Shown: positions 35,938 to 45,959, counted from the stretch's first letter. The stretch: DNA of 64,000 nt from Paraburkholderia kururiensis JCM 10599 = LMG 19447 (GCF_003986935.1 NZ_RJZE01000002.1:358743-422742), one strand, 5' to 3'. Notes: a model not told the origin generated them from the sequence alone. Translations and numbers: made by a program.

Positions 35938-36729
35938 TCAGACCGTGAACAGTCTGCCGAACTGCGGCAACGAATCGGTCACGCCTGCCAGCCGCAGCGC
36001 ATGCCAGGCCAACGCATGATTGCTCGACAAAACCGGCTTGTCGAGCCGCGCCTCGAAGCCTGCAATGGCGTCGGCAAGCCGAAGGCTCGTGCACGATACG
36101 AACACCGCGTCGACGGCGGGATCGCTCGCCAGCTCGAATACCGCGTGCTCGATGGACGCGCGGTCGATTCTCGCGACCTCGTTGTCGTCGCGATGTTCGA
36201 ACGATCCTATCCGCACCACGTCGACGCCGCGCTCCCGCAGGTAGCGCGCCATCGCTTCGTTGATGGGCCGCTCGTAGGGCGTGAGGAGGGCCACCCCTCG
36301 CGCACCGAGCGCGTCGAGCGCCACCCGCGCCGCGGTAATGGGCGTCGTGCAGGCCACGTCCGGGCGCGCCTCATGGATGCGCTCGAAGACGCGTTCTTCG
36401 CCGAGCACCATCGATGCCGACGTGCAGCCGAAGGCAACGACATCGAGGTGCTCGCCGGGCCGGATCAGCTCCACGCCCGCGCGAATCCGGCCGTCCATCT
36501 GCCCGAGCGTGGCCGCCGTGATTTCCGCCGAGTTGGCGACGCGGCTTTCGTAGAACGCAACGCCTTCGAGCGCGAGCATCCGGCGCCATTCGTATTCGAT
36601 CGTGTGATCGGTCGCGAGCACGACAAGGCCGATTGCGGCGCGCCGCGCGATACCGTCGTCCAGCGAGAAGCCGAAACGCGCATAGGGACTCTGGCTGCGC
36701 TCGACGCGATTCGAGAGAAGTTCGCTCAC
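35938..36729 (-). CDS. Asp/Glu racemase superfamily protein (maleate isomerase/AMDase-like)
   Basis: The GTG at 36729 overlaps the stop of the D-amino-acid dehydrogenase gene by four bases (GTGA) and gives 263 residues. Two catalytic-type Cys are in 'AFGCTSASMV' and 'VSCTSLRLAD', the pattern of maleate cis-trans isomerase, arylmalonate decarboxylase and EutA-like proteins rather than true glutamate racemase. The upstream extension of the open frame is antisense-like and rejected. It may racemise or isomerise the transported substrate. Exact chemistry unknown. Confidence 0.82.
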   Translation of the reverse strand: MSELLSNRVERSQSPYARFGFSLDDGIARRAAIGLVVLATDHTIEYEWRRMLALEGVAFYESRVANSAEITAATLGQMDGRIRAGVELIRPGEHLDVVAFGCTSASMVLGEERVFERIHEARPDVACTTPITAARVALDALGARGVALLTPYERPINEAMARYLRERGVDVVRIGSFEHRDDNEVARIDRASIEHAVFELASDPAVDAVFVSCTSLRLADAIAGFEARLDKPVLSSNHALAWHALRLAGVTDSLPQFGRLFTV

Positions 36730-37970
36730 TGTAGTGTCATCCCTGAGATATCGATGTCCGGCTGCCGCCCGCTCATCACGTCGGCGAGGATCTTCGCGGT
36801 GCCGCAGGACATGGTCCAGCCCATGTGCCCGTGCCCCGTGTTGAGAAACAGATTGCGATGTCGCGTGGCGCCGATCAGCGGCGTACCCTCCGGCGTCATC
36901 GGCCGCAATCCGGCCCAGTAAGAAGGCCGCGCGTAATCGGCGCCGTTCGGGAACAACGCTCGCGCGGTCCCGAGCATGTGAGTGAAATCGGCAGGCGTGT
37001 GCGCTGTGTCGTAACCGCAAAACTCCGCTGTCGCGGTGAGGCGCAGCCGCTGACCGAAGCGCGCCCACGCGACGAGCTGGTTCTCCTCGACGCCGCCCAG
37101 CGTGGGCGCTTCGTGCGACGCCTCGATCGGCAGCGTGACCGAATAGCCTTTGACGGGATAAACCGGCAGCCGGTAGCCGAGTCCGCGAGCCAGCAACGGC
37201 GAATACGAGCCCAGCGCGAGCACGTAGCGGTCGGCCGTGACCCGCCCTGCGGACGTCTGCACGTAGTCCACGGCATCCCCGCTCGCGCTGATGCCGTCGA
37301 TCGCGGTGCCGAAGCGAAAGTCGACGCCGAGTTCACGGCAACGCTGTTCGAGCGCGCGGGTAAACAGATGCGCGTCGCCGCTTTCGTCGGTGGGGCAGTA
37401 GATCGCGCCGGCAATGTCGCCGCCGCCCGCGCGCAGTGCCGGCTCGCGCGCCATCACCGCCTGCCGGTCGAGCGTTTCGAGCGGCAGTCCGTTGTCGGCG
37501 AGGATCGCCATGTTCGACACGCCGCGTTCGAACGACGCGGGATCGCGATACAGGTACAGCAGCCCGCCGCTGATCCGGTCGTAAGCCAGCCTTTCTTCCT
37601 GCGTCGCCTGCTGGAGCTGCTGCTGCGCATAGCGGCAAAGCCGCACCTTGATCGACGTATTACGGCGCGAACGTTCAGCCGTGCAGTTCTGCAGGAACAG
37701 CCAGCACCACGCCCACATCCGCCAGTCGGCCTTCGGTTTGAGCCGCAGCGCCTGGCCTTCCGTAAACAGCGACTTGAGCAGAATCTTCGGCGCGCGCGGC
37801 GACGCCCAGGTGTACGAGTGCCCCGGCGCGATGAGGCCGGCATTCGCGAAACTGGTTTCGAGCGCGACGCCATCGCGGCGGTCGAGGACCACCACCTCGT
37901 CGCCCGCCTTCGCCAGAAAATAAGCTGTCGTCACGCCCACGATCCCGCCGCCCAGCACAACCGTTTTCAT
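36726..37970 (-). CDS. D-amino-acid dehydrogenase family flavoprotein (DadA-like)
   Basis: This 414-residue protein begins MKTVVLGGGIVGVTTAYFLA with the FAD-binding GGGIVG loop, has 'TSFANAGLIAPGHSYTWASP' and 'YPVKGYSVTLPI' typical of the small DadA subunit family, and ends 'NTGHGHMGWTMSCGTAKILADV'. It should oxidise a D-amino acid to its imino acid, passing electrons to the quinone pool. RidA (38004) just upstream could hydrolyse the imine. It is translationally coupled to the racemase-like gene. Confidence 0.92.
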   Translation of the reverse strand: MKTVVLGGGIVGVTTAYFLAKAGDEVVVLDRRDGVALETSFANAGLIAPGHSYTWASPRAPKILLKSLFTEGQALRLKPKADWRMWAWCWLFLQNCTAERSRRNTSIKVRLCRYAQQQLQQATQEERLAYDRISGGLLYLYRDPASFERGVSNMAILADNGLPLETLDRQAVMAREPALRAGGGDIAGAIYCPTDESGDAHLFTRALEQRCRELGVDFRFGTAIDGISASGDAVDYVQTSAGRVTADRYVLALGSYSPLLARGLGYRLPVYPVKGYSVTLPIEASHEAPTLGGVEENQLVAWARFGQRLRLTATAEFCGYDTAHTPADFTHMLGTARALFPNGADYARPSYWAGLRPMTPEGTPLIGATRHRNLFLNTGHGHMGWTMSCGTAKILADVMSGRQPDIDISGMTLQ

Positions 37971-38003
37971 CCCGATACTCCGCCGAGTTCAGCCAGTCCG
38001 AAT

Positions 38004-38351
38004 CTAGAACGCCGCAATCGCCGCGATCTCCACCGTGTACTGCGGGAAAGCCAGCTTCGACTCAACGCATGCGCGCGCCGGCGCATCGCCCTTCGGCACC
38101 CACGCGTCCCAGATCCGGTTCATGTCGGCGAAGCTGCGATGGTCCGCGAGCCAGATGCTGGCGGACACGATGTGGCGCTTGTCGAGTTTCGCCTCTTCCA
38201 GCAGGCGGTCGAGCTTGTCGAGAATCTGTTGGGTCTGGCCGGCGACGTCGAGCGACGTATCGTCTGCCACCTGCCCCGCGATGAAGGCGAATCCGCCCGC
38301 CACCACCATCTGGCTCATCCGCTCGCCCGTTCCATAACGCTTGATTTCCAT
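38004..38351 (-). CDS. RidA family protein
   Basis: This is a 115-residue YjgF-fold protein from the ATG at 38351 (MEIKRYGTGERMSQMV). The catalytic Arg is in 'DAPARACVESKL' and the conserved Glu in 'YTVEIAAIA'. It is the first gene of the minus-strand catabolic unit, 33 bases before the D-amino-acid dehydrogenase. It is a second RidA paralogue; the other (18546) goes with a different oxidase, suggesting each was recruited with its own pathway. Confidence 0.88.
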   Translation of the reverse strand: MEIKRYGTGERMSQMVVAGGFAFIAGQVADDTSLDVAGQTQQILDKLDRLLEEAKLDKRHIVSASIWLADHRSFADMNRIWDAWVPKGDAPARACVESKLAFPQYTVEIAAIAAF

Positions 38352-38411
38352 TGAGTCGCCTCTCGTTGACCTACGCAAGTTGAGGTCGATCGTAGCATCG
38401 ACAATTCAGCG

Positions 38412-38630
38412 GTGTATACACATTTTCAATAAAACCGACGTGTGCGCCAATCTTGAGCGGACCACTCGAATTGGTGCATCCATGAATGCTTCTTCGTGCA
38501 TAAAGTGCGCTTTTTATGGGCATTTCATGTTCTATTCGCGGCTCGACCCAAGCCCGCCAAATTCCACCAAAAATTTATCGCACAACTATTTTTGATCAGC
38601 AATTCTGTACACACTTTTGTATATCAAAAC
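38412..38630. promoter_or_regulatory. Palindromes in the divergent control region (candidate GntR operators)
   Basis: The 306-base gap between RidA (minus) and the binding protein (plus) holds a perfect GTGTATACAC palindrome at 38412-38421 and, at 38616-38630, TTTTGTATATCAAAA, with perfect 5-base arms. A related TGTACACA lies at 38606. TGTATACA-like sites are typical of FCD-type GntR regulators, and such a gene lies in the locus. Confidence 0.55.
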
Positions 38631-38657
38631 GTCCAATCACCCATCAGGAGAAACACG

Positions 38658-39752
38658 ATGAAGCTGTATCGCTGGAGTGCCGGAGTCGTCGCTGCGTGGT
38701 GTCTGTGTGCGGCGAACGCATGGGCCGATGTCAGCCTTGGGGCTGTGTTGCCGTTGACGGGATCGAGCGCGTCGATCGGCGAGGATCAGCGGCGCGGCAT
38801 CGAACTCGCTGTCGCGAAGATCAATGCCCAGGGCGGCGTGCTGGGCCAGAAACTGCAGGTCAAGATCGAGGACTCAGGCGGCACCGCCAATACCGCACTC
38901 GACGCCACGCGCAAGCTCGCTACCGTCGATCATGTGCCCGTCGTGCTGGGCGAGTTCTCGTCGTCGGTGACGATTCCCATCGGCCAGTTCCTCGTCAGAC
39001 AGGGTGAGGTGCACGTCAACATCGGCTCGTCGAGCCAGCAGATTCGCAAGATCGGTGCGGGCTCGTTCAGCGTGATCGGACTCGACGACCTCTCGGCGCG
39101 CTTCGCCGCACAGGACGTGTACGCGCGCAAGTTGCACCACGTCGCGTTCATCGCGCCGAACAACGGTTACGGGCAAGGTCTTGCGAGCGAGTTCAAGAAG
39201 CGCTTCGAGGCGCTCGGCGGCACCGTCGTGTCGCTCGTGCTCTATACCGAGGGGCAGTCCACCTATCGCCGCGAACTGGAACAGGCGGCACGCGCGAAAC
39301 CCGACGCCTACGTCTACAGCGCCTACGGCCAGGAAGCGGCCACGCTGAATCGCCAGGCCTACGAGATGCAACTCAACAAAGCGCCGTGGTACGGCATCTA
39401 TCTGACCATGTGCACGAGCGATACCACGCCGCAGATCGCGCAAGGCCAGATCGGTCTGGAAGTTGCGGCGGGCGGAGCGAACGCAAAGTCGTATGCCGAC
39501 GCCTACCAGGCCGCCTACAAGGAGGCGCCGCGTTCGGCATTCGGCAGCTATGCCTACGACGCCACGATGCTCGCCGCCGCGGCTATCAACAGCGCGCATT
39601 CGGCGGACCCGGCGAAGATTCGCGCGGCGATGGACGCGCTCGGCAAGGGCTACGACGGCGTGACAGGAGACATTGCGTTCGACAGCGACGGCCAGCGCGC
39701 GGTCCAGCCCTACGAGAAGGTGGTCTTCAGACAGGCCGTCGTCGCGCAGTGA
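38658..39752 (+). CDS. ABC transporter substrate-binding protein (branched-chain amino acid type)
   Basis: This is a 364-residue periplasmic type I binding protein. A signal peptide (MKLYRWSAGVVAAWCLCAANAWA) precedes 'VSLGAVLPLTGSSASIGEDQRRGIEL', the LivK-type N-terminus. The ATG at 38658 follows CAGGAGAAACACG. It is the first gene of a complete LIV-type operon divergent from the D-amino-acid genes, so the ligand is probably the substrate of those enzymes rather than leucine. Confidence 0.92.
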   Translation: MKLYRWSAGVVAAWCLCAANAWADVSLGAVLPLTGSSASIGEDQRRGIELAVAKINAQGGVLGQKLQVKIEDSGGTANTALDATRKLATVDHVPVVLGEFSSSVTIPIGQFLVRQGEVHVNIGSSSQQIRKIGAGSFSVIGLDDLSARFAAQDVYARKLHHVAFIAPNNGYGQGLASEFKKRFEALGGTVVSLVLYTEGQSTYRRELEQAARAKPDAYVYSAYGQEAATLNRQAYEMQLNKAPWYGIYLTMCTSDTTPQIAQGQIGLEVAAGGANAKSYADAYQAAYKEAPRSAFGSYAYDATMLAAAAINSAHSADPAKIRAAMDALGKGYDGVTGDIAFDSDGQRAVQPYEKVVFRQAVVAQ

Positions 39753-39783
39753 GCGTCATCGTCAGCCGTTCACGGAGAATGCC

Positions 39784-40677
39784 ATGCTGCCATTCCTGCT
39801 CGACGTCCTGATCCGCACCTCCGACCTCCTGCTGGTTTCGATCGGACTGTCCACGCTCTATTCGCTGATCCGCTTTCCCAACATCGCGCACGTGCAGTAC
39901 GCGATGTTGGGCGCGTTCGTCTCGCTCGGCTGCGAACGCGCCGGACTGCCGCTCGTTCTGGCCACCGCCGTGTCGTGCACGCTGGTAGGCTGCCTCGCGG
40001 TTCTGCTCAATGTTTTCGTATTCGCCCGACTGCTGCGTTCGGGCAGCGCGGTCGCGATGATCGGTTCGCTCGCGGTGTCGCTGATCGCCATCGCACTCGT
40101 GCTGGGTACGGCAGGTTCGCGACCGCTCCAGTACGCGCAGGACCTGACGCCGCCCCTCTTGATCGGCGGCATCGCCGTGTCGCGCGCGCAACTGGACTCG
40201 ATTGCGTGCGGCACCCTCACGCTGCTCTTGTTCTCCGCGCTGCTGTACCGAACCGATCTGGGGCGCTCGATGCGCGCACTCGCGTCGAATGGTCCGCTCG
40301 CACTCGCAACCGGTATCGACGCCCAGCGCGTCACCAACGTCATCACCTTCGCGAGCGGGGTGCTCGCCGCGCTGGGCGGCACGATGCTCGGCCTCACCGA
40401 GAGCGTGCACGTGAACCTCGGCAACGGGCTGCTCATTCCGGTGTTTTCGGCCGCGATCCTCGGCGGTCTGGGCAATCCGCTCGGCGCAGCGGCTGGCGCG
40501 CTGCTGATCGCGCTCGCCGAAACGCTAATGCTCAACGTCGATTTCGGTGCGCTGACGGGCTATCCGCAGCTGGCATTCCCCGTGGCCTATGTGAGCGCGG
40601 TGTCGTTCCTGATTCTGCTCGTCGCGCTCATGTTCCGGCCGTACGGCATCTTCGACAGGGAGGTGCGGCGTGTCTAG
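39784..40677 (+). CDS. livH: LIV-type ABC permease, LivH-like
   Basis: This 297-residue permease has about eight hydrophobic helices and the LivH signature near the start ('RFPNIAHVQYAMLGAFVSL') and the 'GLGNPLGAAAGALLIALAE' loop that contacts the ATPase. The ATG at 39784 comes after ACGGAGAATGCC. It forms the membrane channel with the next gene. Confidence 0.9.
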   Translation: MLPFLLDVLIRTSDLLLVSIGLSTLYSLIRFPNIAHVQYAMLGAFVSLGCERAGLPLVLATAVSCTLVGCLAVLLNVFVFARLLRSGSAVAMIGSLAVSLIAIALVLGTAGSRPLQYAQDLTPPLLIGGIAVSRAQLDSIACGTLTLLLFSALLYRTDLGRSMRALASNGPLALATGIDAQRVTNVITFASGVLAALGGTMLGLTESVHVNLGNGLLIPVFSAAILGGLGNPLGAAAGALLIALAETLMLNVDFGALTGYPQLAFPVAYVSAVSFLILLVALMFRPYGIFDREVRRV

Positions 40678-41557
40678 CTTCCTCGTCCATCTGCTGACCT
40701 CGGCCTGCCTGTCCGCGATGATGGCGCTCGGACTCAACCTGCAGGCGGGCTACGCGGGCATGGTCAACTTCGGCTTCGTCGCGTTCGCCGGGCTCGGGGC
40801 GTACGCAGCCGGCATCGCCTCGCAGCTCGGCTGGACGCTGCCCGCCGCGTTGGCACTCGCGCTCGCAGCGGCGGCCGCGCTGGCCGTCGCGATTGCGCGT
40901 CTAGGCCGCCAGTTGTCGTCGGACTACTGGGGCATCGCAACGCTGGCGATTGCGGAGATCCTGCGCACCGTCGCGCTCAACGAAACGTGGCTGACGGGCG
41001 GCGCGCAGGGCATCGGCGGCATCGCGCCGCTGTTCGGCGGCCTCGTCGCGCCCTGGTCCGACCTTGCGTTCCTCGGCGTGGCGGCCGGCTGCCTTGCGCT
41101 CGTGTACGCCGCCTATCGCCGCATCGTGCGCAGCCGCTTCGGCCGCGCGCTGAAGGTCATGCGCGAAGAGCCGGCGCTCGCCGTCTGCTTCGGCTACGAC
41201 CCGCTTTCGCTGAAGACGCGCGCGAGTGTCGCGGCCGCCCTGCCCGCCGCGCTGGCCGGTGCGCTGCTCACCTGGTACATCAGCTACGTCGGGCCGGACA
41301 CGATGCTGTCGTCCGAAACCTTCGCGCTCTGGACCATCGTGATGGTGGGCGGTCTGGGCAGCCAAGCCGGCGTGCTGGTGGGCGCGGTGCTGGTTCAGGC
41401 CGTGTATTCCTTCGCACCTTTCCTGAAAGACTGGTTCGGCGTGGGCAGCGACCTCGCGGGCGCGGTGCGGCTCGGCCTCGTCGGGCTCATGCTGCTCGCC
41501 TGTCTGATGTGGCGGCCGCGCGGCCTGCTGCCCGAACGTCTGGAGACTCACCTATGA
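40670..41557 (+). CDS. livM: LIV-type ABC permease, LivM-like
   Basis: The GTG at 40670 overlaps livH by eight bases, with AGGGAGGTGC before it. The 295-residue product has 'MALGLNLQAGYAGMVNFGFVAFAGLGAYA' type LivM N-terminus (core 'GYAGMVNFG') and the coupling loop 'GGLGSQAGVLVGAVLVQ'. It is the second membrane subunit of the transporter. Confidence 0.9.
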   Translation: MSSFLVHLLTSACLSAMMALGLNLQAGYAGMVNFGFVAFAGLGAYAAGIASQLGWTLPAALALALAAAAALAVAIARLGRQLSSDYWGIATLAIAEILRTVALNETWLTGGAQGIGGIAPLFGGLVAPWSDLAFLGVAAGCLALVYAAYRRIVRSRFGRALKVMREEPALAVCFGYDPLSLKTRASVAAALPAALAGALLTWYISYVGPDTMLSSETFALWTIVMVGGLGSQAGVLVGAVLVQAVYSFAPFLKDWFGVGSDLAGAVRLGLVGLMLLACLMWRPRGLLPERLETHL

Positions 41558-42339
41558 GCGCCCTTCTCGAGCTGGATGGCATCGCCATCCGCTATGGCGG
41601 CAACACCGTGCTGTCGGGACTCACGCTCTCGGTCGGCAGCGGCGAGATTGTGGGCCTGCTGGGCCCGAACGGCTCCGGCAAGAGCACGGTGCTGAATGCC
41701 GTGACCGGTTTCGCGCCGCTCGCAAGCGGCGAGATCCGCTTCGACGGCCGCCGCATCGACCGCTTCGCGCCGCAGCGCATCGCGCAACTCGGCATTCGCC
41801 GTACCTTCCAGCTGCCGTCCATGCCGGCCCGAATGTCCGTACTCGAACTGACGATGGCTGCCTCGTCGGCGCGCCACGGACTCGCCGCGGCGCTGCTGCG
41901 CGGCCCCTCGCTGCGCGCACTCGAACGCGAAACGCGCGCCCGTGCCGCCGCGCTGCTCGACGAACTCAAGCTCGCCGCCGTGGCACACCTGCCCGCGGCA
42001 TCGATCTCCGGCGGCCAGAAGAAGCTGCTCGGCATTGCCTGCGCCATGATGACCGCGCCGAAGCTGCTGCTGCTCGACGAACCGACGGCCGGCGTTCATC
42101 CGAATCTGCGCGGCGAACTCGTCGCGGAACTGCGGCGCATCCACGGGCTCGGCGTGACGCTCGTCGTGATCGAACACGACATGCATTTCATCCGCGAACT
42201 GTGCGACCGCTGCATCGTGCTCGATCGCGGCGCGGCCATCGCCAACTGCAAGCCGGTCGAACTGGAGCGCAACCGCCGCGTGCTCGATGCGTATCTCGGC
42301 CGTGCGCGCGCCGGCCGCCGGCCGCTGGAGGCGTCATGA
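41554..42339 (+). CDS. livG: LIV-type ABC ATPase, LivG-like
   Basis: This 261-residue ATPase has Walker A 'GPNGSGKST', signature 'ISGGQKKLL' (a variant of LSGGQ), Walker B 'LLLLDEPTAG' and a switch His in 'VVIEHDM'. It starts in the ATGA overlap with livM. It powers uptake with LivF. Confidence 0.92.
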   Translation: MSALLELDGIAIRYGGNTVLSGLTLSVGSGEIVGLLGPNGSGKSTVLNAVTGFAPLASGEIRFDGRRIDRFAPQRIAQLGIRRTFQLPSMPARMSVLELTMAASSARHGLAAALLRGPSLRALERETRARAAALLDELKLAAVAHLPAASISGGQKKLLGIACAMMTAPKLLLLDEPTAGVHPNLRGELVAELRRIHGLGVTLVVIEHDMHFIRELCDRCIVLDRGAAIANCKPVELERNRRVLDAYLGRARAGRRPLEAS

Positions 42340-43055
42340 TCGAAGTCGACCAGCTCGTTGCCGGCTACACCAAGGGCATCGACATCCTGCATGGCGTGTC
42401 GCTGCGTGTCGGCGCCGTGGAGATCGTGTCGATCCTCGGTCCGAACGGCTGCGGCAAGTCCACGCTGCTCAAGGCCATTGCCGGATTCGTGCTGCCCCGC
42501 TCGGGCACGGTGACGATGCAGGGCCGCGACCTCGCGCGCGAGCCGGTGTATCGCAAGGTTCGCCACCACGGCATCGGCTACGTACCGCAGACCGACAACG
42601 TATTCGGCGCACTGACCGTACGCGAGAACCTGATGCTGGGCGGCCAGGGCATGTCGTCGTTTCCGCGCGAGGCCCGCATCGAGGAGCTGTGCGAGCAATA
42701 CCCGGTGCTGCGGCGCCGTTACCGTGCGCCGGCCGCGGCGCTCTCGGGTGGCGAGCGGCAGATCGTGTCGCTCGCACGGGCGCTCGTGCCGCGGCCCGCG
42801 ATGCTGCTGCTCGACGAACCGTCGGCCGGCCTGTCGCCAAAGATGGTGGACGAAGTATTCGACGCGATTGTCCGCATGCGCGACACCGAACACATCGCCG
42901 TGCTGATGGTGGAGCAGAACGCGATCGAGGCGCTGCGCATTGCCGATCGCGGCATCGTGCTGACGATGGGGCGCGTGGCGCTCGAAGGTCCGGCCGCCGA
43001 ACTGCTCGACAGCGACGACATGCGGCGGCTCTACCTCGGCGGGAGAGCCGCATGA
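42336..43055 (+). CDS. livF: LIV-type ABC ATPase, LivF-like
   Basis: This 239-residue ATPase has Walker A 'GPNGCGKST', signature 'LSGGERQIV', Walker B 'MLLLDEPSAG' and 'MVEQNAIEAL'. It overlaps livG by four bases. It is the last of the transporter genes and overlaps the MFS gene by four bases. Confidence 0.92.
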   Translation: MIEVDQLVAGYTKGIDILHGVSLRVGAVEIVSILGPNGCGKSTLLKAIAGFVLPRSGTVTMQGRDLAREPVYRKVRHHGIGYVPQTDNVFGALTVRENLMLGGQGMSSFPREARIEELCEQYPVLRRRYRAPAAALSGGERQIVSLARALVPRPAMLLLDEPSAGLSPKMVDEVFDAIVRMRDTEHIAVLMVEQNAIEALRIADRGIVLTMGRVALEGPAAELLDSDDMRRLYLGGRAA

Positions 43056-44440
43056 ATCCGGCTACCTCGGGCACCAGCGGCCCGACCGCGGCGGCCACGG
43101 CACCACAGGCGCGCCCTGCGACGGTCATGGTGGCCGTTGCGTGCGGCTTCGTGATGGCGATGCTCGACGTGACCATCGTGAACGTCGCGCTGAAGGCAAT
43201 GCAGAACAGCCTCGCGATGTCGTTGACGACGCTCGTCTGGGTCGTCGACGCCTACACGCTCAGCTTCGCCGCGATGCTGCTGTTGGGCGGCGCGCTGGCG
43301 AACCGTTACGGCTCGAAGACCATCTATCTGCTCGGTCTCGCGCTGTTCGTCGCCGCCTCGGCGCTGTGCGCGCTCGCGGCGACACCCGCCATGCTGATCG
43401 CCGCGCGCCTGCTGCAAGGCGTGGGCGCCGCGCTCTTCATGCCGAGTTCGTTGAGCCTGTTGACGCTCGCGTTCCCGCCCGGCCCGCTGCGCACCCGCAT
43501 GATCGGCATCTGGGGCGCGCTGGTGTCGGCCGCGATGGCCCTCGGGCCGTGTGTCGGCGGCGTGCTGGTGGACGCGATTGGCTGGCGCGGCATCTTCTGG
43601 GTCAACCTGCCGGTCGGGGTCGCGGGCTTGTGGCTGACCCAGCGCTACGTGGCCCGTTCGCCGCGCCATGCCGGGCCGCTCAACGGCACGGGCCATCTGC
43701 TCGCGGCTGTTGCGCTCGCCGCGTTGAGCCTGACGCTGATCCAGGGGCCGAGCCTCGGCTGGACCTCGCCCGCCATCGTCGCCGGCGCGATAACGACGGT
43801 CGCCGCCACCGCCGCGTTCGTGCTGCGCGAGCGGTTTGCCCGCTACCGCATCCTGTCGGCCGCGCTGCTCGGCGAGCGGCGCTTCGTGGCGGGCAGTGTG
43901 CTCGGCCTCGCCATCAACTTCGGCATCCTCGCCGAAATCTTTCTGATCAGCCTCTACCTGCAGCAGCAACGCGGGTCGAGCCCGCTCGTGACGGGTTTCC
44001 AGCTGTTTCCGCTGATGGCGATGTTCGGTATCGGCAACCTCGCCACCGCCCGCGTCAGCGCGCGGCTCGGCTCGCGCGGCGCGCTGCTCGCGGGCCTTGC
44101 GCTCGCGACGCTCGGCAGCGCCGCGCTGCTCGGCATCGACGCGTTGCCGTACGGCGCGATCGCGCTGTGCATCGGCGTCGCCAACTTCGGCGCCGGCCTC
44201 GCGATACCGGCCATGAACCTGGTCGTCATGCAGGCCGCGCGTCCCGAGGATGCCAACCTCGCCGCCGCCTCGCTCAACGCGAGCCGGCAGATCGGCTCGC
44301 TCGTCGGCGTGGCCATCGCGTCGGTCGTACTGCATAGCTTCGCCGATGCCGGCCGCGCCACCGCCGCCGGCTTCGCGATCATCGCGGCAGCCTACGCGGG
44401 CGGCTTCGCGGTTGTGGTCCGGGCCATCAAGCCCGGCTGA
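43052..44440 (+). CDS. MFS transporter, DHA2 (EmrB/QacA) family
   Basis: This 462-residue membrane protein has about 14 hydrophobic helices. The motif '[11 protein letters not shown]' in helix 1 and '[18 protein letters not shown]' in helix 4 mark the DHA2 drug:proton antiporter family, and '[11 protein letters not shown]' is the motif A loop. The gene overlaps livF by four bases, an odd place for an exporter. It may pump out a toxic analogue or by-product of the imported substrate. No EmrA-like adaptor is adjacent. Confidence 0.9.
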   Translation: MNPATSGTSGPTAAATAPQARPATVMVAVACGFVMAMLDVTIVNVALKAMQNSLAMSLTTLVWVVDAYTLSFAAMLLLGGALANRYGSKTIYLLGLALFVAASALCALAATPAMLIAARLLQGVGAALFMPSSLSLLTLAFPPGPLRTRMIGIWGALVSAAMALGPCVGGVLVDAIGWRGIFWVNLPVGVAGLWLTQRYVARSPRHAGPLNGTGHLLAAVALAALSLTLIQGPSLGWTSPAIVAGAITTVAATAAFVLRERFARYRILSAALLGERRFVAGSVLGLAINFGILAEIFLISLYLQQQRGSSPLVTGFQLFPLMAMFGIGNLATARVSARLGSRGALLAGLALATLGSAALLGIDALPYGAIALCIGVANFGAGLAIPAMNLVVMQAARPEDANLAAASLNASRQIGSLVGVAIASVVLHSFADAGRATAAGFAIIAAAYAGGFAVVVRAIKPG

Positions 44441-44493
44441 ACGCCGGACCATCGGCGCCCGCTCAACGTTCTTCTACTGGCAGCGAGGACAGC

Positions 44494-45390
44494 ATGATCA
44501 CAGCGACTGGCCGAAAAGGCCTCATTCTGGCGGGCGGCTCCGGCACCCGACTGCATCCGCTGACGCATTCGGTATCGAAGCAGCTGATGCCCGTCTACGA
44601 CAAACCGATGATCTACTACCCGCTCAGCACGATCATGCTGTCGGGCATCCGCGAAGTGCTGATCATCTCCACGCCGCGCGATCTCGGCGCGTTCCAGCAA
44701 CTGCTCGGCGACGGCGCCCAGTGGGGCATGCGTTTCTCGTACGCCGAGCAGCCGCGTCCGGACGGCCTCGCCCAGGCGTTCGTGATCGGCGCGCCGTTCA
44801 TCGGGCACGACGCGGCGACCCTCGTACTCGGCGACAACATCTATCACGGGCCCGCACTGTCGTCGCTGCTGCAACGCGCCGCCGCGAAAACCACGGGCGC
44901 GACCGTGTTCGGCTACTACGTGCGCGACCCCGAGCGCTACGGTGTCGTGTCGTTCGACGAGACCGGACGCGCGATCGACCTCGAGGAAAAACCGAAGCAG
45001 CCGAAATCGAACTACGCGGTGACGGGACTCTATTTCTACGACAACGATGTCGTCGAACTGGCGAAGGCCGTCCGGCCTTCCGCGCGTGGCGAGCTGGAGA
45101 TCACCGACCTGAACCGCGCCTACCTCGAACGGGGCGCGCTCGATGTGGAGATTCTGGGTCGCGGCTATGCGTGGCTCGATACCGGTACACACGAATCGTT
45201 GCTCGACGCCGCCAACTTCATTCAGGTGATGCAGGCGCGGCAGGGGCTGCAAATTGCCTGCCCCGAAGAGATTGCCTACCGGCTGGGCTGGATCGGCGCG
45301 GACCAACTCGAAGCGCAGGCCCACCGGCTCGCGAAGAACGGCTACGGCCAGTATCTGCTGGAGGTGCTGCGCAAGGAGGTTGTCGCATGA
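44494..45390 (+). CDS. rfbA: Glucose-1-phosphate thymidylyltransferase
   Basis: This 298-residue protein has the nucleotidyltransferase loop '[13 protein letters not shown]' (residues 10-22), '[16 protein letters not shown]' and 'GDNIYHG'. It joins dTTP and glucose-1-phosphate to dTDP-glucose, step one of dTDP-L-rhamnose synthesis, and is probably feedback-inhibited by dTDP-rhamnose as in the family. It is the first gene of rfbACDB; the start follows CAGCGAGGACAGC. Confidence 0.96.
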   Translation: MITATGRKGLILAGGSGTRLHPLTHSVSKQLMPVYDKPMIYYPLSTIMLSGIREVLIISTPRDLGAFQQLLGDGAQWGMRFSYAEQPRPDGLAQAFVIGAPFIGHDAATLVLGDNIYHGPALSSLLQRAAAKTTGATVFGYYVRDPERYGVVSFDETGRAIDLEEKPKQPKSNYAVTGLYFYDNDVVELAKAVRPSARGELEITDLNRAYLERGALDVEILGRGYAWLDTGTHESLLDAANFIQVMQARQGLQIACPEEIAYRLGWIGADQLEAQAHRLAKNGYGQYLLEVLRKEVVA

Positions 45391-45959
45391 AGATCGTCGA
45401 AACGCCATTGCCGGGCGTGCTGCTGTTCGAACCGCGCGTGTTCGGCGACGAGCGCGGCTTTTTTGTCGAAAGCTTCCGCGAGAGCTGGCTGCGCGAAGCG
45501 GGCATCGACGCGACGTTCGTGCAGGACAACCAGTCGCGCTCGCGGCGCGGCGTGCTGCGCGGCCTGCACTACCAGCGCGTCAATCCGCAGGGCAAGCTGG
45601 TGCGCGCCGCGCGCGGCGCCGTCTATGACGTGGCCGTCGACATCCGCCGCGACTCGCCGCATTTCGGCGCGTGGTTCGGCACTCGCCTCGACGACGAGTC
45701 GCACCGGCAGCTCTGGATTCCGCCGGGCTTCGCGCACGGCTTCTGCGTGCTCTCGGACGACGCGGACTTCGCCTACAAGTGCACGCAGTACTACGACGCC
45801 GCCTCGGACGCCGGAATACGCTGGGACGACCCCGATCTCGGCATCGACTGGCCCGTGTTCGACGACATCGCGCCGCAACTGTCCGACAAAGACCGCCTGC
45901 ACCCGCGCCTCGCCGAACGCGCGCCCGACTCGCTGCCGCACTACCGGAGCCTGTCGTGA
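45387..45959 (+). CDS. rfbC: dTDP-4-dehydrorhamnose 3,5-epimerase
   Basis: This is a 190-residue cupin-fold epimerase. Motifs are '[15 protein letters not shown]', '[18 protein letters not shown]' with the catalytic His, and '[15 protein letters not shown]'. It makes dTDP-4-keto-L-rhamnose. The ATG overlaps rfbA by four bases, and the stop overlaps the first GTG of rfbD. Confidence 0.96.
   Translation: MKIVETPLPGVLLFEPRVFGDERGFFVESFRESWLREAGIDATFVQDNQSRSRRGVLRGLHYQRVNPQGKLVRAARGAVYDVAVDIRRDSPHFGAWFGTRLDDESHRQLWIPPGFAHGFCVLSDDADFAYKCTQYYDAASDAGIRWDDPDLGIDWPVFDDIAPQLSDKDRLHPRLAERAPDSLPHYRSLS

Noticed and set aside
40901..44452. Several long minus-strand frames across the liv and MFS genes
   Set aside because: The His/Arg/Gln-rich composition is typical of antisense to high-GC genes; the plus-strand genes are clear.
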